Below are positions 1 to 8,377 of a stretch of DNA of 64,000 nucleotides, piece after piece. Location of the stretch: the NCBI RefSeq assembly GCF_021412625.1, contig NZ_JAKCFI010000006.1, forward strand, positions 124,001 to 188,000, read 5' to 3'. The notes under the pieces are model-generated. The model was not told where the DNA came from. It searched no databases and worked only from the letters and a program-made list of their open reading frames with translations. How positions within the stretch are numbered: the stretch's first letter is position 1; each line of letters begins with the position of its first letter. This stretch comes from Myxococcus stipitatus (GTDB taxonomy: Bacteria > Myxococcota > Myxococcia > Myxococcales > Myxococcaceae). A program made the position numbers and the translations under genes.

Positions 1-320
1 ATCGCGCGCCCACGACGGGCCTGCTCTATCACTGGGAGCTGGAGCGCGGGCGACGGGAGGTCCGAATCCCCGTGAAGGGACCGCTCGTCTCCGACAACGC
101 CCAGTTCATGATGCGCATGGCGGCGGCGGGCCTCGGCCTGGTCTACGCGGCGGAGGTCGAGGCCGCGCCCTTCCTGCGCGCCGGCACGCTCCAGCCCGTG
201 CTGGAGGACTGGGCCCCGACCGTTCCAGGGGGCTTCATCTACTACCCTCACCGCGCTCGCGCCTCGCCGCCGCTGCGCGCCTTCATCGACGTGGCGAGGA
301 AGGTCCTCTCCGCGAGCTGA
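1..320 (+). CDS. LysR-family transcriptional regulator, C-terminal part (5' end outside window)
   Basis: The reading frame is open from the first bases and ends at TGA 318-320, so only about the last 105 residues of the effector-binding domain are present. The stretch FMMRMAAAGLGLVYAAE, followed by an L..G.L..VLEDW segment and a P.R...PPLRAFID end, is the usual C-terminus of LysR-type co-inducer domains (periplasmic-binding-protein fold). The DNA-binding helix-turn-helix must lie upstream of the window. The frame reads back through the GTG at 72, so that GTG is internal and not the start. LysR proteins usually control a divergent neighbour, which is not visible here. Confidence 0.85.
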   Translation, partial: RAPTTGLLYHWELERGRREVRIPVKGPLVSDNAQFMMRMAAAGLGLVYAAEVEAAPFLRAGTLQPVLEDWAPTVPGGFIYYPHRARASPPLRAFIDVARKVLSAS

Positions 321-328
321 GCACGCCG

Positions 329-909
329 CTATCGCACCGCCGCGGACGACTCCGCGCAAGAGGCGGGCCGCTTCCTTCCGGGCGGGAGCGCCTCGCAGAG
401 CACCGAACCCGTGGCGTCGGGCATCGTGACCCCCAACCACGTGGCGAGCGTGGGCGCGAGGTCGAGCGGGGTGACCGCCCGCCCCTGCCGGACCGCGGGC
501 ACCCCCTGCCCGAAGAGCACGAGCGGCACATGGGTGTCGTACTCGTACGGAGTCCCATGCGTGCTCGCATGGTCGTCATCGGGCGCCAGCAGCACATGGG
601 GCTGGGGGATGAGGACGAAGTCGCCGGAGCGCGCGGGCACGTACTCACCTCGCACCGCCCGGCCGAAGCCCTGGCTTCCTCCGTCCTCCAGGGCGCAAGG
701 AGGTCGTCAATCGCATCCATGCCTTGCGCCGGGCGAACGCGCCGGAGCACCCCACCGCGCTCCGACTCATCGAGCCGTTGCGCGTCGCGAGTGAACAAGG
801 GGCGAACAAGCCCCCAGGGAAAGGGAGGCGCCGCGCCAGGAACCCGAGCCGCTGACTCCGCGAAACGCGGCACCGTGGCCACGAGGACGGGCCCGTGGCC
901 TCCGTCCAC
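329..909 (-). pseudogene. Decayed 3' remnant of an alkaline-phosphatase-family (PafA-like) gene
   Basis: Reading leftward, residues coded at about 329-655 contain HGTPYEYDTHVPLVLFG and a following L-D-L-A-P-T-L motif. This is the metal-binding C-terminal signature of alkaline phosphatases of the type I phosphodiesterase superfamily. No good start lies in that frame. The preceding part (about 655-909) continues in a different frame with plausible protein (a stretch ending DAIDDLLAPW), which points to a frameshift near 650-660. The rest of a gene that is normally about 500 codons is missing, because the hydrolase gene stop lies at 925. It is most simply a truncated, frameshifted relic. A sequencing error could explain the frameshift but not the missing 5' two-thirds. 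Confidence 0.6.
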
Positions 910-924
910 ACGAGCGGAGCCCCG

Positions 925-1689
925 CTACGCGGCCCCGAGGAACTCGCGCGACATGCGCGCGAACGCCTCGCGGTGCTTCAGGAAGATGGGAACGTGTCCC
1001 GCGTCGGGGACCACCCACAGGCGCGCATCCGGCAGGGCGCGGTACAGCTCGAGCGTCAGCTCCACGGGATAGAGCGGGTCCCTGTCTCCCTGCACGAGCA
1101 ACGTCGGAGCCTTCACCTGCGCGAGCCAGGGCGGCGTGAAGCCCATGTCATCGAAGCGACCCGCGAAGCCGCGCCCATGCCGCCACAACTCGCGAATCTG
1201 GTCGTCCCCTCGAACATGCTTCGCGCGCAGCTCCGCCCACTCGGCTTCGGTGCGGGACTCCTCGGTCAGCGCCGCCATGATGCGGCGGGCCGACTCCGGG
1301 TAGTACGGAGTGCTGGAGACCAGGACCATGCGCTCCACGCGCTCCGGCGCGCGCGTCCCCACGTGCAGGAGCGTGTTCGCGCCCAGGCTCATCCCCATGG
1401 CGCGGAACCGGTCGATGCCCAGCGCGTCCACCAGCGCGAGCACGTCCGTCGCGCACTGCCCCGTGGAGAAGGTCCCCGAGGGGTTGTCGCTGCGACCATG
1501 CCCCCGCAGGTCGGGGAGGATGAGCTGGTACTCGCGCGCGAGCGCCTCCAGGTCGAAGACATGCGCCCAATCCGCGCCCACGCCGGTGAAGCCGTGCAGC
1601 AACACGAGCGGCGGCCCCTCGCCCACCACCTCGCAGTGCATCCGCAGGTTCTCGATGGAAACGACGTGCGTCCGTCGCGTCGTGCTCAT
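925..1689 (-). CDS. Alpha/beta-fold hydrolase
   Basis: 254 residues with the ordered motifs of the alpha/beta hydrolase fold: oxyanion loop LLHGFTG (about 31-36), LPDLRGHGRSD (about 59-68), nucleophile elbow GMSLGA with Ser101, acid residue Asp204 in GDRDPLYP and His232 in DAGHVPIF. The substrate cannot be told; small esters, lactones or C-C hydrolase substrates are all possible. The start is the ATG at 1687-1689, because a GAGGAG ribosome-binding site sits 7 bases before it. An upstream in-frame ATG at 1719 lacks one. It is a cytoplasmic, probably single-gene unit next to the phosphatase relic. Confidence 0.88.
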   Translation of the reverse strand: MSTTRRTHVVSIENLRMHCEVVGEGPPLVLLHGFTGVGADWAHVFDLEALAREYQLILPDLRGHGRSDNPSGTFSTGQCATDVLALVDALGIDRFRAMGMSLGANTLLHVGTRAPERVERMVLVSSTPYYPESARRIMAALTEESRTEAEWAELRAKHVRGDDQIRELWRHGRGFAGRFDDMGFTPPWLAQVKAPTLLVQGDRDPLYPVELTLELYRALPDARLWVVPDAGHVPIFLKHREAFARMSREFLGAA

Positions 1690-1834
1690 GACGTGGCTCC
1701 TCGGGAATACCGGAGACACGCCTCCGGTCGAACCGTTGGAGTACGGAATGCCGCCGCGACTTGATAGCTTCGTTCTTCCTTGCCAGACTGCTTCACGGCA
1801 TCACGGCGAGAGCAACTTCCCCGCGCTTCCAACC

Positions 1835-2398
1835 TCAGTCGAGCGCCCCGTCGATGACCTTCTTCGCGACACCGAATGGGAAGCCCGCGCGGGCCAGCGC
1901 CGCGAGGTCTCGCTGACGGTTCTCCACTCGGGTCGCGGGGTCTCGACGGAAGGGCCCCAGCCGCTTCTTGCGCGCCCAGATGCGCGCGGCGGCCTCGTCG
2001 GAGACCTCGGCGGTGGCCAGGGCGAGCTTGCGCTGGACCAGGTCCACGTCGACGCCCTTGAGCCGGAGCTTCTGCGCAATCACCCGCGAGCTGCGCCCCG
2101 AGGCGCGCAGCGACTGGGCCTTCATGCCCGCGTAGGCGTCATCGTTGATGAGCCCGTTGCGCATGAGCTTCTGCACGAGCACGTCGATCCACCCGAGCGC
2201 CTCCGCGCGGTCCCCGCCATGCTCCTTCACCGAACGGTCCACCCGGCGCACCAGCACGCGACGGAGCTGGCTCACCGTGGAGGCATAGCGCTTCAGGTAG
2301 TGGAGCGCCGCGTTCTCCAGATAGCGGGGTGACACCTTCCGTGGACGCTTCTGCTTCCTCGGGGGCCTGCTGTCCTGTCCGGTCCTGTCCTCGTCCAC
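1835..2398 (-). CDS. recX: Regulatory protein RecX
   Basis: 187 residues starting at GTG 2396-2398. The protein is basic and helical, with a lysine/arginine-rich N-terminal 25 residues followed by the three-helix repeats of the RecX family: ALHYLKRYASTVSQLRRVLVRR early, LVQKLMRNGLINDDAYA in the middle, and SSRVIAQKLRLKGVD in the second repeat. RecX binds RecA filaments and limits recombinase activity. recA is not next door, which is common in delta-proteobacteria. The C-terminal part (after about residue 130) holds a third repeat ending GFPFGVAKKVIDG. Length is within the family range (150-270). Confidence 0.87.
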   Translation of the reverse strand: MDEDRTGQDSRPPRKQKRPRKVSPRYLENAALHYLKRYASTVSQLRRVLVRRVDRSVKEHGGDRAEALGWIDVLVQKLMRNGLINDDAYAGMKAQSLRASGRSSRVIAQKLRLKGVDVDLVQRKLALATAEVSDEAAARIWARKKRLGPFRRDPATRVENRQRDLAALARAGFPFGVAKKVIDGALD

Positions 2399-2709
2399 GC
2401 GACGCCCTATCTACCAGGGCGCCCTGACACGGTTGGGGACAAGACGCGCGAGCAGGGCAGCAGGCAGGCAGGAACCCGCGAGGACCTGGTCCGGAGTCAG
2501 CCGTTCTCCAGGCCCCGCGCTCGACGGCCGTGCGGCCACGACGGAGGAGCCCCCCCCGAGCAGGGCGGTGGAAACCCCACCGGGAAGGACGCGCGGGTCA
2601 TCCCGCTTCGTACCTCGACGTTCTCCCAGTGCGACCTCCAGCCACGTGGGAGGGGCACACCGAGGGCGTATCGCGGCTTCGTCGCTGACGCCCCGAATAT
2701 GGGTGGCGC
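2399..2709. other. Intergenic region upstream of recX
   Basis: Gene-free stretch of 311 bases between the recX start and the 3' end of the toxin-partner gene. It holds a perfect 12-base palindrome, CAGGGCGCCCTG, at 2415-2426, about 17 bases before the recX start codon, where it could act as an operator or mRNA hairpin. No LexA-type (SOS) box was recognised by eye. The remainder is GC-rich and looks non-coding; a long plus-strand open frame here has no recognisable protein character. Confidence 0.5.
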
Positions 2710-3180
2710 TCAGGCGTCGTCGTCCGGCAAGAGGGTCCGAAGCAGCTCGTCGTCAGGTCCGAGCGGGCGCCAGCCGGCAGGGGGCGGGCTCGCGCGAAGT
2801 GCCGCCCTGGCTTGCTTCACGCGCTCCTCATGCGTCTCTGGGGTGTAGCTACTCCACCTGGCGAGCGCTTGGGCAACATCGAATCGATTCGTGTCGTCCA
2901 GTACGGCAGGCCACCCATTCGGGAGGCTCGCGTGCAGTTCGCGCACAAACTGGCCACGTACCAAGCGAGTGACCCGATGACTTCGCTCCGCCTCGGCTAC
3001 GAGTCCACTGAATACCTGCACCCCAGCAATATCGTCGGGGCCAAGCTCCTCGGCTAGCGCAACCAACGATGCAGTGGGACGGGCCTCGGCAAAGGCCGTG
3101 AGTGAGTCGTAGCCGCGCTCACGGACGCGCTCATACAGGCGGACCTTCCAATTCCCCTGCCACGACCGACCATCAGTCAT
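2710..3180 (-). CDS. Putative immunity (SitI-like) partner of the upstream lipoprotein toxin
   Basis: 156 residues, no signal peptide and no membrane segment, so cytoplasmic. Its ATG (3178-3180) overlaps the TGA of the preceding lipoprotein gene as ATGA, so the two are translationally coupled, toxin first and partner second. That is the arrangement described for sitA-sitI pairs in Myxococcus. The protein is mainly helical and acidic at the C-terminus (ends LLPDDDA), with a short segment VQVFSGLVAEAERSHRVTR in the middle. No family was recognised from the sequence, so the immunity role is inferred from gene order only. Longer in-frame starts would lie inside the upstream gene. Confidence 0.6.
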   Translation of the reverse strand: MTDGRSWQGNWKVRLYERVRERGYDSLTAFAEARPTASLVALAEELGPDDIAGVQVFSGLVAEAERSHRVTRLVRGQFVRELHASLPNGWPAVLDDTNRFDVAQALARWSSYTPETHEERVKQARAALRASPPPAGWRPLGPDDELLRTLLPDDDA

Positions 3181-4712
3181 CGGCTCGCCCCCTTGGTGAA
3201 CTTCATCGGGATGTCGTACTCCTTCAGATACCCTGCGACGAGCCTCAAAATCTCGTTCCGCGTCAGCCGCTGGCCGTTTTCCCCCTCGGCTGCTCGCAGC
3301 ACTTTCATGATCATCTGGTTCCACTCTCCTGGCCATGTACGCCCGAGGCGCCAGTTACCCCCTCCATGAATCGCCTCGTGGTGCGCCCGCTCCAGCCGGA
3401 CACAGAACTGGTCGATGTCCAGGTCGCCCTTGAAGCCGCGCTGCTCGAACCACTCGCGGTGCTCCTTCGGCAGGACATGGTGCTTGGGGGCCTCTGACAT
3501 GCCCGCTCCCGCCTTGCCCGTCACGCGCATGCCTCGCACCTCGGGACTGTCCCCCAGGGCTTCACGGACGCCCTCGGGCAGGTCCTGGTGCGCTTGCGCC
3601 ATCATCACCTGCCCACCGTGGATGCGGACCGCCGCGCTCACTACGGGGACGGAGAGGACGCCCGCCTGCACCAGTCGCCGCATCATCTCCACCCACTCCG
3701 CGGAGACGACGAGCTGAGAGCCCACCATGACGCCGCCTGAGCGCATGACGAGCCCCATGCCGAGCGTCGCGGGCGCGGCAGGGGGCAGCCTGGGCGGCCC
3801 GAGCTTCAGCGTGGAAATCATGGCGAGCATCTCCAGCACCTGCACCGCCACCATGATTTTGCCCCCCTGCGCCATGGCGGCTCGGGCATCCGCGTGCATC
3901 CTGTTGAACTCGTGCGTCAGCTTCCCCATCAGCTCGGGCATCGCAACGGCCGCCGCCTCGACTCGCTCGGGGTCGCGCGAAGCGAGGTCCGCGAGCGAGG
4001 GCTCCATCAAGTCCTGGACGCCGGCAAGGTCCATGAACAGCTTCTCGTCGCCGCACATCGGGCACTCGCGCAGCAGGACGTCGGAGAGCTGGAGGAAGTC
4101 CACCCAGGTGGCGAACAGCAGGGCGCCGAACATCGCGGACTGGAGCCGTGGGCCCGCCATGCGCAGGAGGGCCAGCTCCATCTCCGAGTCCTCCACCTCC
4201 GACACGCCCCCCGCCAGCATCGTCGCGCTTCCGAGGGCGCCGCGAATCCACGCCACTTCATTGGTGCCGTGGTCGAGATAGCGCGTGAACGCTCCCGCAC
4301 TGAGAGCCCTGCCACTGAACACGGGAGCGCGCTTCGCGAGTTTGGAGAGCGTGGCTTCGGACTCCTTCAGCGAGTCCCTCACCTCGTCGAGGGAGTCGAG
4401 GAAGGCTTGCCGCGCCTCTTGGGTGCCTGGCCCGCGGCCCCCGGTGGCTGCCGCGCCAGGTCCCGCGAGCGTCACGGCTTCGCGTGGAGTCCCCTGTCGC
4501 CACCGCCGCTGTTCCGCGTCGGAGCCCGCGAACGAGGACGGCAGGTCGACCGGAACGCGTGAGGGCTGGTCGCTCGGCGCGTCGTCCCACACGGAAGCAG
4601 GGGCCAGGAGGAGCCCATCTCGCAACGTTCCACCCTCGCCAGGGGACCGCGTCACCGAGGCGCATCCCGAGGACAGCACGGCCACCACCAAGAGCAGTGC
4701 GTCAGCGCGCAT
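3177..4712 (-). CDS. Sit-like lipoprotein toxin (DUF2380/TIGR02269-type C-terminus)
   Basis: 511 residues. An N-terminal type II signal peptide ends at Cys17 (VLSSGC), so the protein should be lipidated. Residues about 95-390 are a helical/hydrophobic middle region with several alanine- and valine-rich segments and a CPMCG pair near residue 218. The last 100 residues carry a compact His-rich module: KHHVLPKEH (His411-412), ERAHHEAIH (His444, 445, 449) and WRLGRTWPGEWN. This resembles the C-terminal domain of the myxobacterial lipoprotein families DUF2380/TIGR02269, which include SitA toxins passed between kin by outer membrane exchange. The pattern suggests an HNH/GHH-like nuclease, an inference not demonstrated here. 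It is followed at once by its putative immunity gene. Confidence 0.72.
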   Translation of the reverse strand: MRADALLLVVAVLSSGCASVTRSPGEGGTLRDGLLLAPASVWDDAPSDQPSRVPVDLPSSFAGSDAEQRRWRQGTPREAVTLAGPGAAATGGRGPGTQEARQAFLDSLDEVRDSLKESEATLSKLAKRAPVFSGRALSAGAFTRYLDHGTNEVAWIRGALGSATMLAGGVSEVEDSEMELALLRMAGPRLQSAMFGALLFATWVDFLQLSDVLLRECPMCGDEKLFMDLAGVQDLMEPSLADLASRDPERVEAAAVAMPELMGKLTHEFNRMHADARAAMAQGGKIMVAVQVLEMLAMISTLKLGPPRLPPAAPATLGMGLVMRSGGVMVGSQLVVSAEWVEMMRRLVQAGVLSVPVVSAAVRIHGGQVMMAQAHQDLPEGVREALGDSPEVRGMRVTGKAGAGMSEAPKHHVLPKEHREWFEQRGFKGDLDIDQFCVRLERAHHEAIHGGGNWRLGRTWPGEWNQMIMKVLRAAEGENGQRLTRNEILRLVAGYLKEYDIPMKFTKGASR

Positions 4713-5084
4713 GGTCTACCCCAGGCCCACCGAGGCGAACGCCCCTGGGCGCGGCCTCCCTTCCTCCAGGGAGAGCTCGTAGGAGGTGTCGCCATTCGTG
4801 AAAAGGACGACGCTCCCGGCAGGCCGAAAGCCAGACGGATGGGACATGGGCACGTAGCTCCAAGCGCCCGCGCGAGAGGGATTCGCGCAAAGGCAGACTC
4901 AAGGTACTTCCACCGCCACCAGACTTGAACGACGTGCCAGGTCAAAAGAGCCCGAATGACACCTCATCTCTGGGGAACAGGATGAGGCGCATTCCGCGAA
5001 GCCGGGTTGCTATCAGCCAGGTCCATCGACGGCGTGCGCACCGTCGGAGCGCCCTCCCGGGCACTGGCGCGCCCCGTGACGCCC
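4713..5084. other. Intergenic region between the ECF42 operon and the toxin locus
   Basis: 372 bases without a convincing full gene. It must hold the promoter of the minus-strand toxin gene unless transcription reads through from the sigma-factor gene. Its toxin-proximal half is the possible 43-codon frame described separately. The distal half (about 4900-5080) is locally lower in GC than its surroundings, with a run around 4930-4990 rich in A/T for this genome. That would fit a promoter or an insertion scar. No clear -35/-10 pair was assigned. Confidence 0.4.
4716..4847 (-). CDS. Possible small ORF or gene remnant ahead of the toxin gene
   Basis: A 43-codon frame starts at ATG 4845-4847 and ends at TAG 4716-4718, three bases before the toxin gene's ATG. 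Its translation looks protein-like (PSGFRPAGSVVLFTNGDTSY, then ELSLEEG) rather than the arginine-rich noise typical of shadow frames here. The frame stays open upstream to about 4893 without an ATG. It may be the last part of an eroded upstream gene, such as another toxin-locus cassette, or a tiny leader gene. No family was recognised. Confidence 0.25.
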   Translation of the reverse strand: MSHPSGFRPAGSVVLFTNGDTSYELSLEEGRPRPGAFASVGLG

Positions 5085-6350
5085 TCACGCCCTCCCGCCG
5101 TCCGCCAGCCGCGCGGCCCGGGTCAGCAGGTGGTTGCGCTCGGGGATGCTCGCGGTCCGGCCCGCCGCTCGGCGGTAGTACGTCACGGCGTCCTCGTGCC
5201 TCCCCGCCTGCTCCAGCAGGTGCGCGCGAACCACGTCGAGGCGATGGTGCTCCGACAGGCGAGGGTCCGCCTCGAGCGGCCCGAGCAGCGCCAGCCCCGC
5301 CTCCGCGCCCTCCACCATCGCCACGGCCACCGCGCGGTTGAGCGCCACCATGGGGTTGTCCGACAAGCGCATCAACACGTCATAGAGCCCGAGAATCTGC
5401 GGCCAGTCCGTGTCCTCGGCGCGCTTCGCCTCGTCATGCACGGCGGCGATGGCCGCCTGCACCTGGTACTCGCCCACCGAGCCCCGCGACAGCGCCTCCG
5501 TCACCAGCGCCACACCCTCCGCGATGGCCTCCGCGTCCCACAGACTCCGGTCCTGTTCGGGGAGCGGAATCGCCTCGCCCGAGGGCCCCGTCCGCGCGGC
5601 GCGGCGCGCGTCGGTCAACAACATCAACGCGAGCAGCCCCGTCACCTCTCCGTCCTCCGGAAGCCGCGCGTGGAGCAGCCGCGTCAGCCGCAGCGCCTCT
5701 CCCGACAAGTCACAGCGGTGCAGCGCCTCCCCCGAGCTCGCCGTGTAGCCCTCGCTGAAGACGAGGTAGAGCACGTGCAGCACCGCGCCGAGCCGCCGCG
5801 CGCGCTCCTCCACGGACGGGAGCTCGAACGCGACCCCGGAGGCCTTGATGCCCTGCTTGGCCCGGCTGATGCGCTGGGCCATCGTCGCCTCCGGGACGAG
5901 GAACGCCCTGGCGATCTCCGCCGTCGTCAGCCCGCCCACCGCCCGCAGGGTCAGCGCGACGGCGGACGCCGTGGACAACGCCGGGTGACAGCACATGAAG
6001 AGCAGGACGAGCGCATCGTCCCGCCCCGTCATCTCGTCGTCGTCCGGGCTCGACACGAGCTGCAACTCCGGCGGCACCAGGCTGACCACCAGCTCCTCCC
6101 GACGGCGACGGGCCGACTCCGCCCGCGCCTGGTCGGTGATGCGCCGAGCCGCCACCTGGAGGAGCCAGCCATGCGGGTTGTCGGGCAACCCCTCGCGCGG
6201 CCATTGCTCGGCCGCGGCCATCAACGCCTCCTGGACCGCGTCCTCCGACGCGGCGAAGTCATGGAAGCGGCGGATGACCGAGCCGAGCACCCGCGGCGCC
6301 AGTTCGCGCAGCAGGTGCTCGATTCGCGAGCCCGGAGACGACGACCTCAC
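5085..6350 (-). CDS. ECF42-type RNA polymerase sigma factor with long C-terminal domain
   Basis: 421 residues, about twice a normal ECF factor. Region 2 lies at about 10-80 (FHDFAASEDAVQEALMAA). The region 4 helix-turn-helix lies at about 135-170 (GLTTAEIARAFLVPEATMAQRISRAKQGI). The remaining 250 residues are the DUF6596/TPR-like extension (DVLMRLSDNPMVALNRAVAVAM, then EQAGRHEDAVTYYRRA), the hallmark of group ECF42. These factors have no anti-sigma; the extension is thought to control activity. The GTG start (6348-6350) overlaps the TGA of the YCII/DGPF gene as GTGA, the expected ECF42 partner. Targets are usually the DGPF gene itself. Confidence 0.9.
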   Translation of the reverse strand: MRSSSPGSRIEHLLRELAPRVLGSVIRRFHDFAASEDAVQEALMAAAEQWPREGLPDNPHGWLLQVAARRITDQARAESARRRREELVVSLVPPELQLVSSPDDDEMTGRDDALVLLFMCCHPALSTASAVALTLRAVGGLTTAEIARAFLVPEATMAQRISRAKQGIKASGVAFELPSVEERARRLGAVLHVLYLVFSEGYTASSGEALHRCDLSGEALRLTRLLHARLPEDGEVTGLLALMLLTDARRAARTGPSGEAIPLPEQDRSLWDAEAIAEGVALVTEALSRGSVGEYQVQAAIAAVHDEAKRAEDTDWPQILGLYDVLMRLSDNPMVALNRAVAVAMVEGAEAGLALLGPLEADPRLSEHHRLDVVRAHLLEQAGRHEDAVTYYRRAAGRTASIPERNHLLTRAARLADGGRA

Positions 6351-6754
6351 GGCATCAGGTCGGGCGGAGGCGCGCTCATCACCTGGCGCACCTCGATGGG
6401 CATGTTGAGCGGCACCCCGTCCCTGCCCGGCGCGGCCGACGCCTCGGCGGCGATTTCATACGCGCGCTCGGGGCTCTCCACGTCCACCATCCAGTAGCCG
6501 ACGAGGAACTCCTTCGTCTCCGCGAACACCCCATCGGTGATGGGCCTCCCATCCGCCCCCGCGCGCACCCGCCGCGCCTGGTCCGGCCCCGCCAGCCCCT
6601 CGGCCGCCACCAGCTCCCCGGAGGCCCCCAGCTTCTTGGCGAAGTTCATCATGAAGGCGATGTGCGCCTGGATGTCCTTCCGCGGCCACGACGCCAGCTC
6701 GTACGACCCCTTCCCAGCGTGGTTCATCATCAGGAGATACTTCACGGTCGGCAT
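6347..6754 (-). CDS. YCII/DGPF-domain protein, partner of the ECF42 sigma factor
   Basis: 135 residues starting MPTVKYLLMMNHAG, the typical opening of YCII-related DGPF proteins. The core then reads LGASGELVAAEGLAGPDQA, followed by TDGVFAETKEFLVGYW, VDVESPERAYEIA and a final IEVRQVM strand. DGPF proteins are small ferredoxin-like-fold proteins of uncertain chemistry that accompany ECF42 factors. Start chosen at ATG 6752-6754: a GGAG lies 8 bases upstream, and the longer in-frame start adds a stretch with no family character. Co-transcribed with, and translationally coupled to, the sigma gene. Confidence 0.88.
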   Translation of the reverse strand: MPTVKYLLMMNHAGKGSYELASWPRKDIQAHIAFMMNFAKKLGASGELVAAEGLAGPDQARRVRAGADGRPITDGVFAETKEFLVGYWMVDVESPERAYEIAAEASAAPGRDGVPLNMPIEVRQVMSAPPPDLMP

Positions 6755-7012
6755 CCTCTCGACTCCGGCCACCCGTCCATTCGGGGGCGCGGTCATGAGC
6801 AGGTCGGAGCCGAGCGCGACTTCTCGACATCCGCGCCGAAGATATTCGCGGTCCCCCTGAGCGAGAAGGACCGTGTGCGAGGCCTGCCCCACAAGCACCT
6901 ACCCAGGCCCTCCATTCCCCGCGAGGCCACGACGCGGCGCATCCCCTCCACCCAGCAACGGGTTTGGCGACGCGAGACGTCACCCGCCTACGCTGAGCGT
7001 CCCGGAGCCCCC

Positions 7013-8374
7013 ATGACGACCGCGCCGTTCCTGGTAACCGAGCCCCCCGCGCCCCCCGAAGCGCCCGCCACGCCCACGGCCGCCCCGCCCGAGCACTCAC
7101 GGTGGCACCTGGGGACACGCATCGCGTTCCGCTTCGTCTGCGTGTTCATCGGCCTCGACAGCGCGGGGTTTCCCCTCTCGCTGATTCCCGGCCTGAACAT
7201 GTACATCCACCGGGCCATCTCGTCCTTCTGGGAGGCCCTGGTGCCCTGGGCGGGACGCCTGGTGGGCTTCGAGGTCCCTCCGCCCCCGACCTTCTCCGGC
7301 AGTGGCGATACCCAGTTCGAGTACGCCCGCCTCGCCCTGCTCGTGACACTCTGCGTGGTGGCGACGGTCCTCTGGTCCATCCTCGACAAGCGGCGGACCC
7401 AGTACGTGAAGGCCCACCACGTCCTGCGCTTCGTCGTCCGCTACGTCCTCGCCAGCACCATGCTGAGCTACGGCTTCGCCAAGGTCTTCCACTCGCAGTT
7501 CCCCTTCCCCTCCGAGGACCGGCTGGTGCAGCCGCTCGGGGAGTTCTCGCCGATGGGGCTGCTGTGGACCTTCATGGGCTACTCCGCCGGCTACAACGTG
7601 CTCACCGGAGGCGCGGAGGTCCTGGGGGGACTGCTGCTGCTCTTCCGCCGGACCACGACGCTGGGCGCGCTGGTCGTCATCGGCGTGATGGTGAACGTGG
7701 TGGCGCTCAACTTCTTCTACGACGTGCCCGTCAAGCTCTACTCCACCCAGCTGCTCCTGTTGGCGGTGTTCCTGACGGCGCCCGACCTGCGACGGCTCGC
7801 GGATGTGCTGGTCTTCAACCGCGCGACCCAGGCCGTGGCGCTCGAGCCTCCCTTCCAGCTGTCCCCGCGCCTGCGCCTGGGCCTCCGCGTGACGAAGCTC
7901 CTGCTCGTCGGCAGCATCGTGTGGCCCAACGCGACGAGGGGCTGGAGCGAGCTCCGACAGGCCCGGGAGGACGCCCCCCCTCCCGCGCTCCAAGGGGTCT
8001 ACGACGTGGAGCGCTTCCTGCGCCAGGGCCAGGAGCTCCCCGCCACCCGGGACGAGCCTCACCGATGGCGCCGCTTCTCCCTCAACCGCCACGGCGTCGG
8101 GGTGGTCCGGGGAATGGACGTGGCGTCGAGGAAGACCTTCTTCTCCTCGGAGGAGTCACTGGAGAAGAAGACGCTCACCCTCGTCGAGGGCTGGGGCGAG
8201 GACGCGAAGAAGGTCCCCTTCACCTTCGAGCAGCCGGACCCCACGCGCCTGGTGCTCCGCGGCGACTACGAGGGCGCCCCCATCGAGGTGCACCTGCGCA
8301 AGCACGAGGTCTCCGACTCGCTGCTCCTGAAGCGGGGCTTCAACTGGGTGCAGGAGTATCCCTTCAACCGGTGA
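7013..8374 (+). CDS. DoxX-like integral membrane protein
   Basis: 453 residues. The N-terminal 30 residues are proline/alanine-rich. Hydrophobic helices follow at about 45-65, 105-125 and 145-160, then a DoxX-type block at about 195-265: MLSYGFAKVFHSQFP, VLTGGAEVLGGLLLLFRR, TLGALVVIGVMVNVVALNFF and LLLLAVFLTAPDL. Another hydrophobic segment lies near 300. The last 130 residues are soluble and mixed alpha/beta (RWRRFSLNRHGVGVVRGMD). DoxX relatives are quinone-linked or stress-linked membrane proteins; no reaction can be assigned here. Start at ATG 7013, preceded by CGGAGCCCCC. It diverges from the YCII/ECF42 operon and meets the lipoprotein gene at 8378 tail to tail. Confidence 0.75.
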   Translation: MTTAPFLVTEPPAPPEAPATPTAAPPEHSRWHLGTRIAFRFVCVFIGLDSAGFPLSLIPGLNMYIHRAISSFWEALVPWAGRLVGFEVPPPPTFSGSGDTQFEYARLALLVTLCVVATVLWSILDKRRTQYVKAHHVLRFVVRYVLASTMLSYGFAKVFHSQFPFPSEDRLVQPLGEFSPMGLLWTFMGYSAGYNVLTGGAEVLGGLLLLFRRTTTLGALVVIGVMVNVVALNFFYDVPVKLYSTQLLLLAVFLTAPDLRRLADVLVFNRATQAVALEPPFQLSPRLRLGLRVTKLLLVGSIVWPNATRGWSELRQAREDAPPPALQGVYDVERFLRQGQELPATRDEPHRWRRFSLNRHGVGVVRGMDVASRKTFFSSEESLEKKTLTLVEGWGEDAKKVPFTFEQPDPTRLVLRGDYEGAPIEVHLRKHEVSDSLLLKRGFNWVQEYPFNR

Positions 8375-8377
8375 GCC

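Noticed and set aside
2433-2972. 179-codon plus-strand frame across the recX upstream gap
   Set aside because: Composition is random-like (Arg/Ser/Pro), it overlaps the immunity-like gene antisense, and there is no ribosome-binding site.
5007-6497. Long plus-strand open frame opposite the ECF42 operon
   Set aside because: Arg/His/Gln-rich antisense frame of the kind produced by high GC at third positions; the minus-strand genes explain the region completely.
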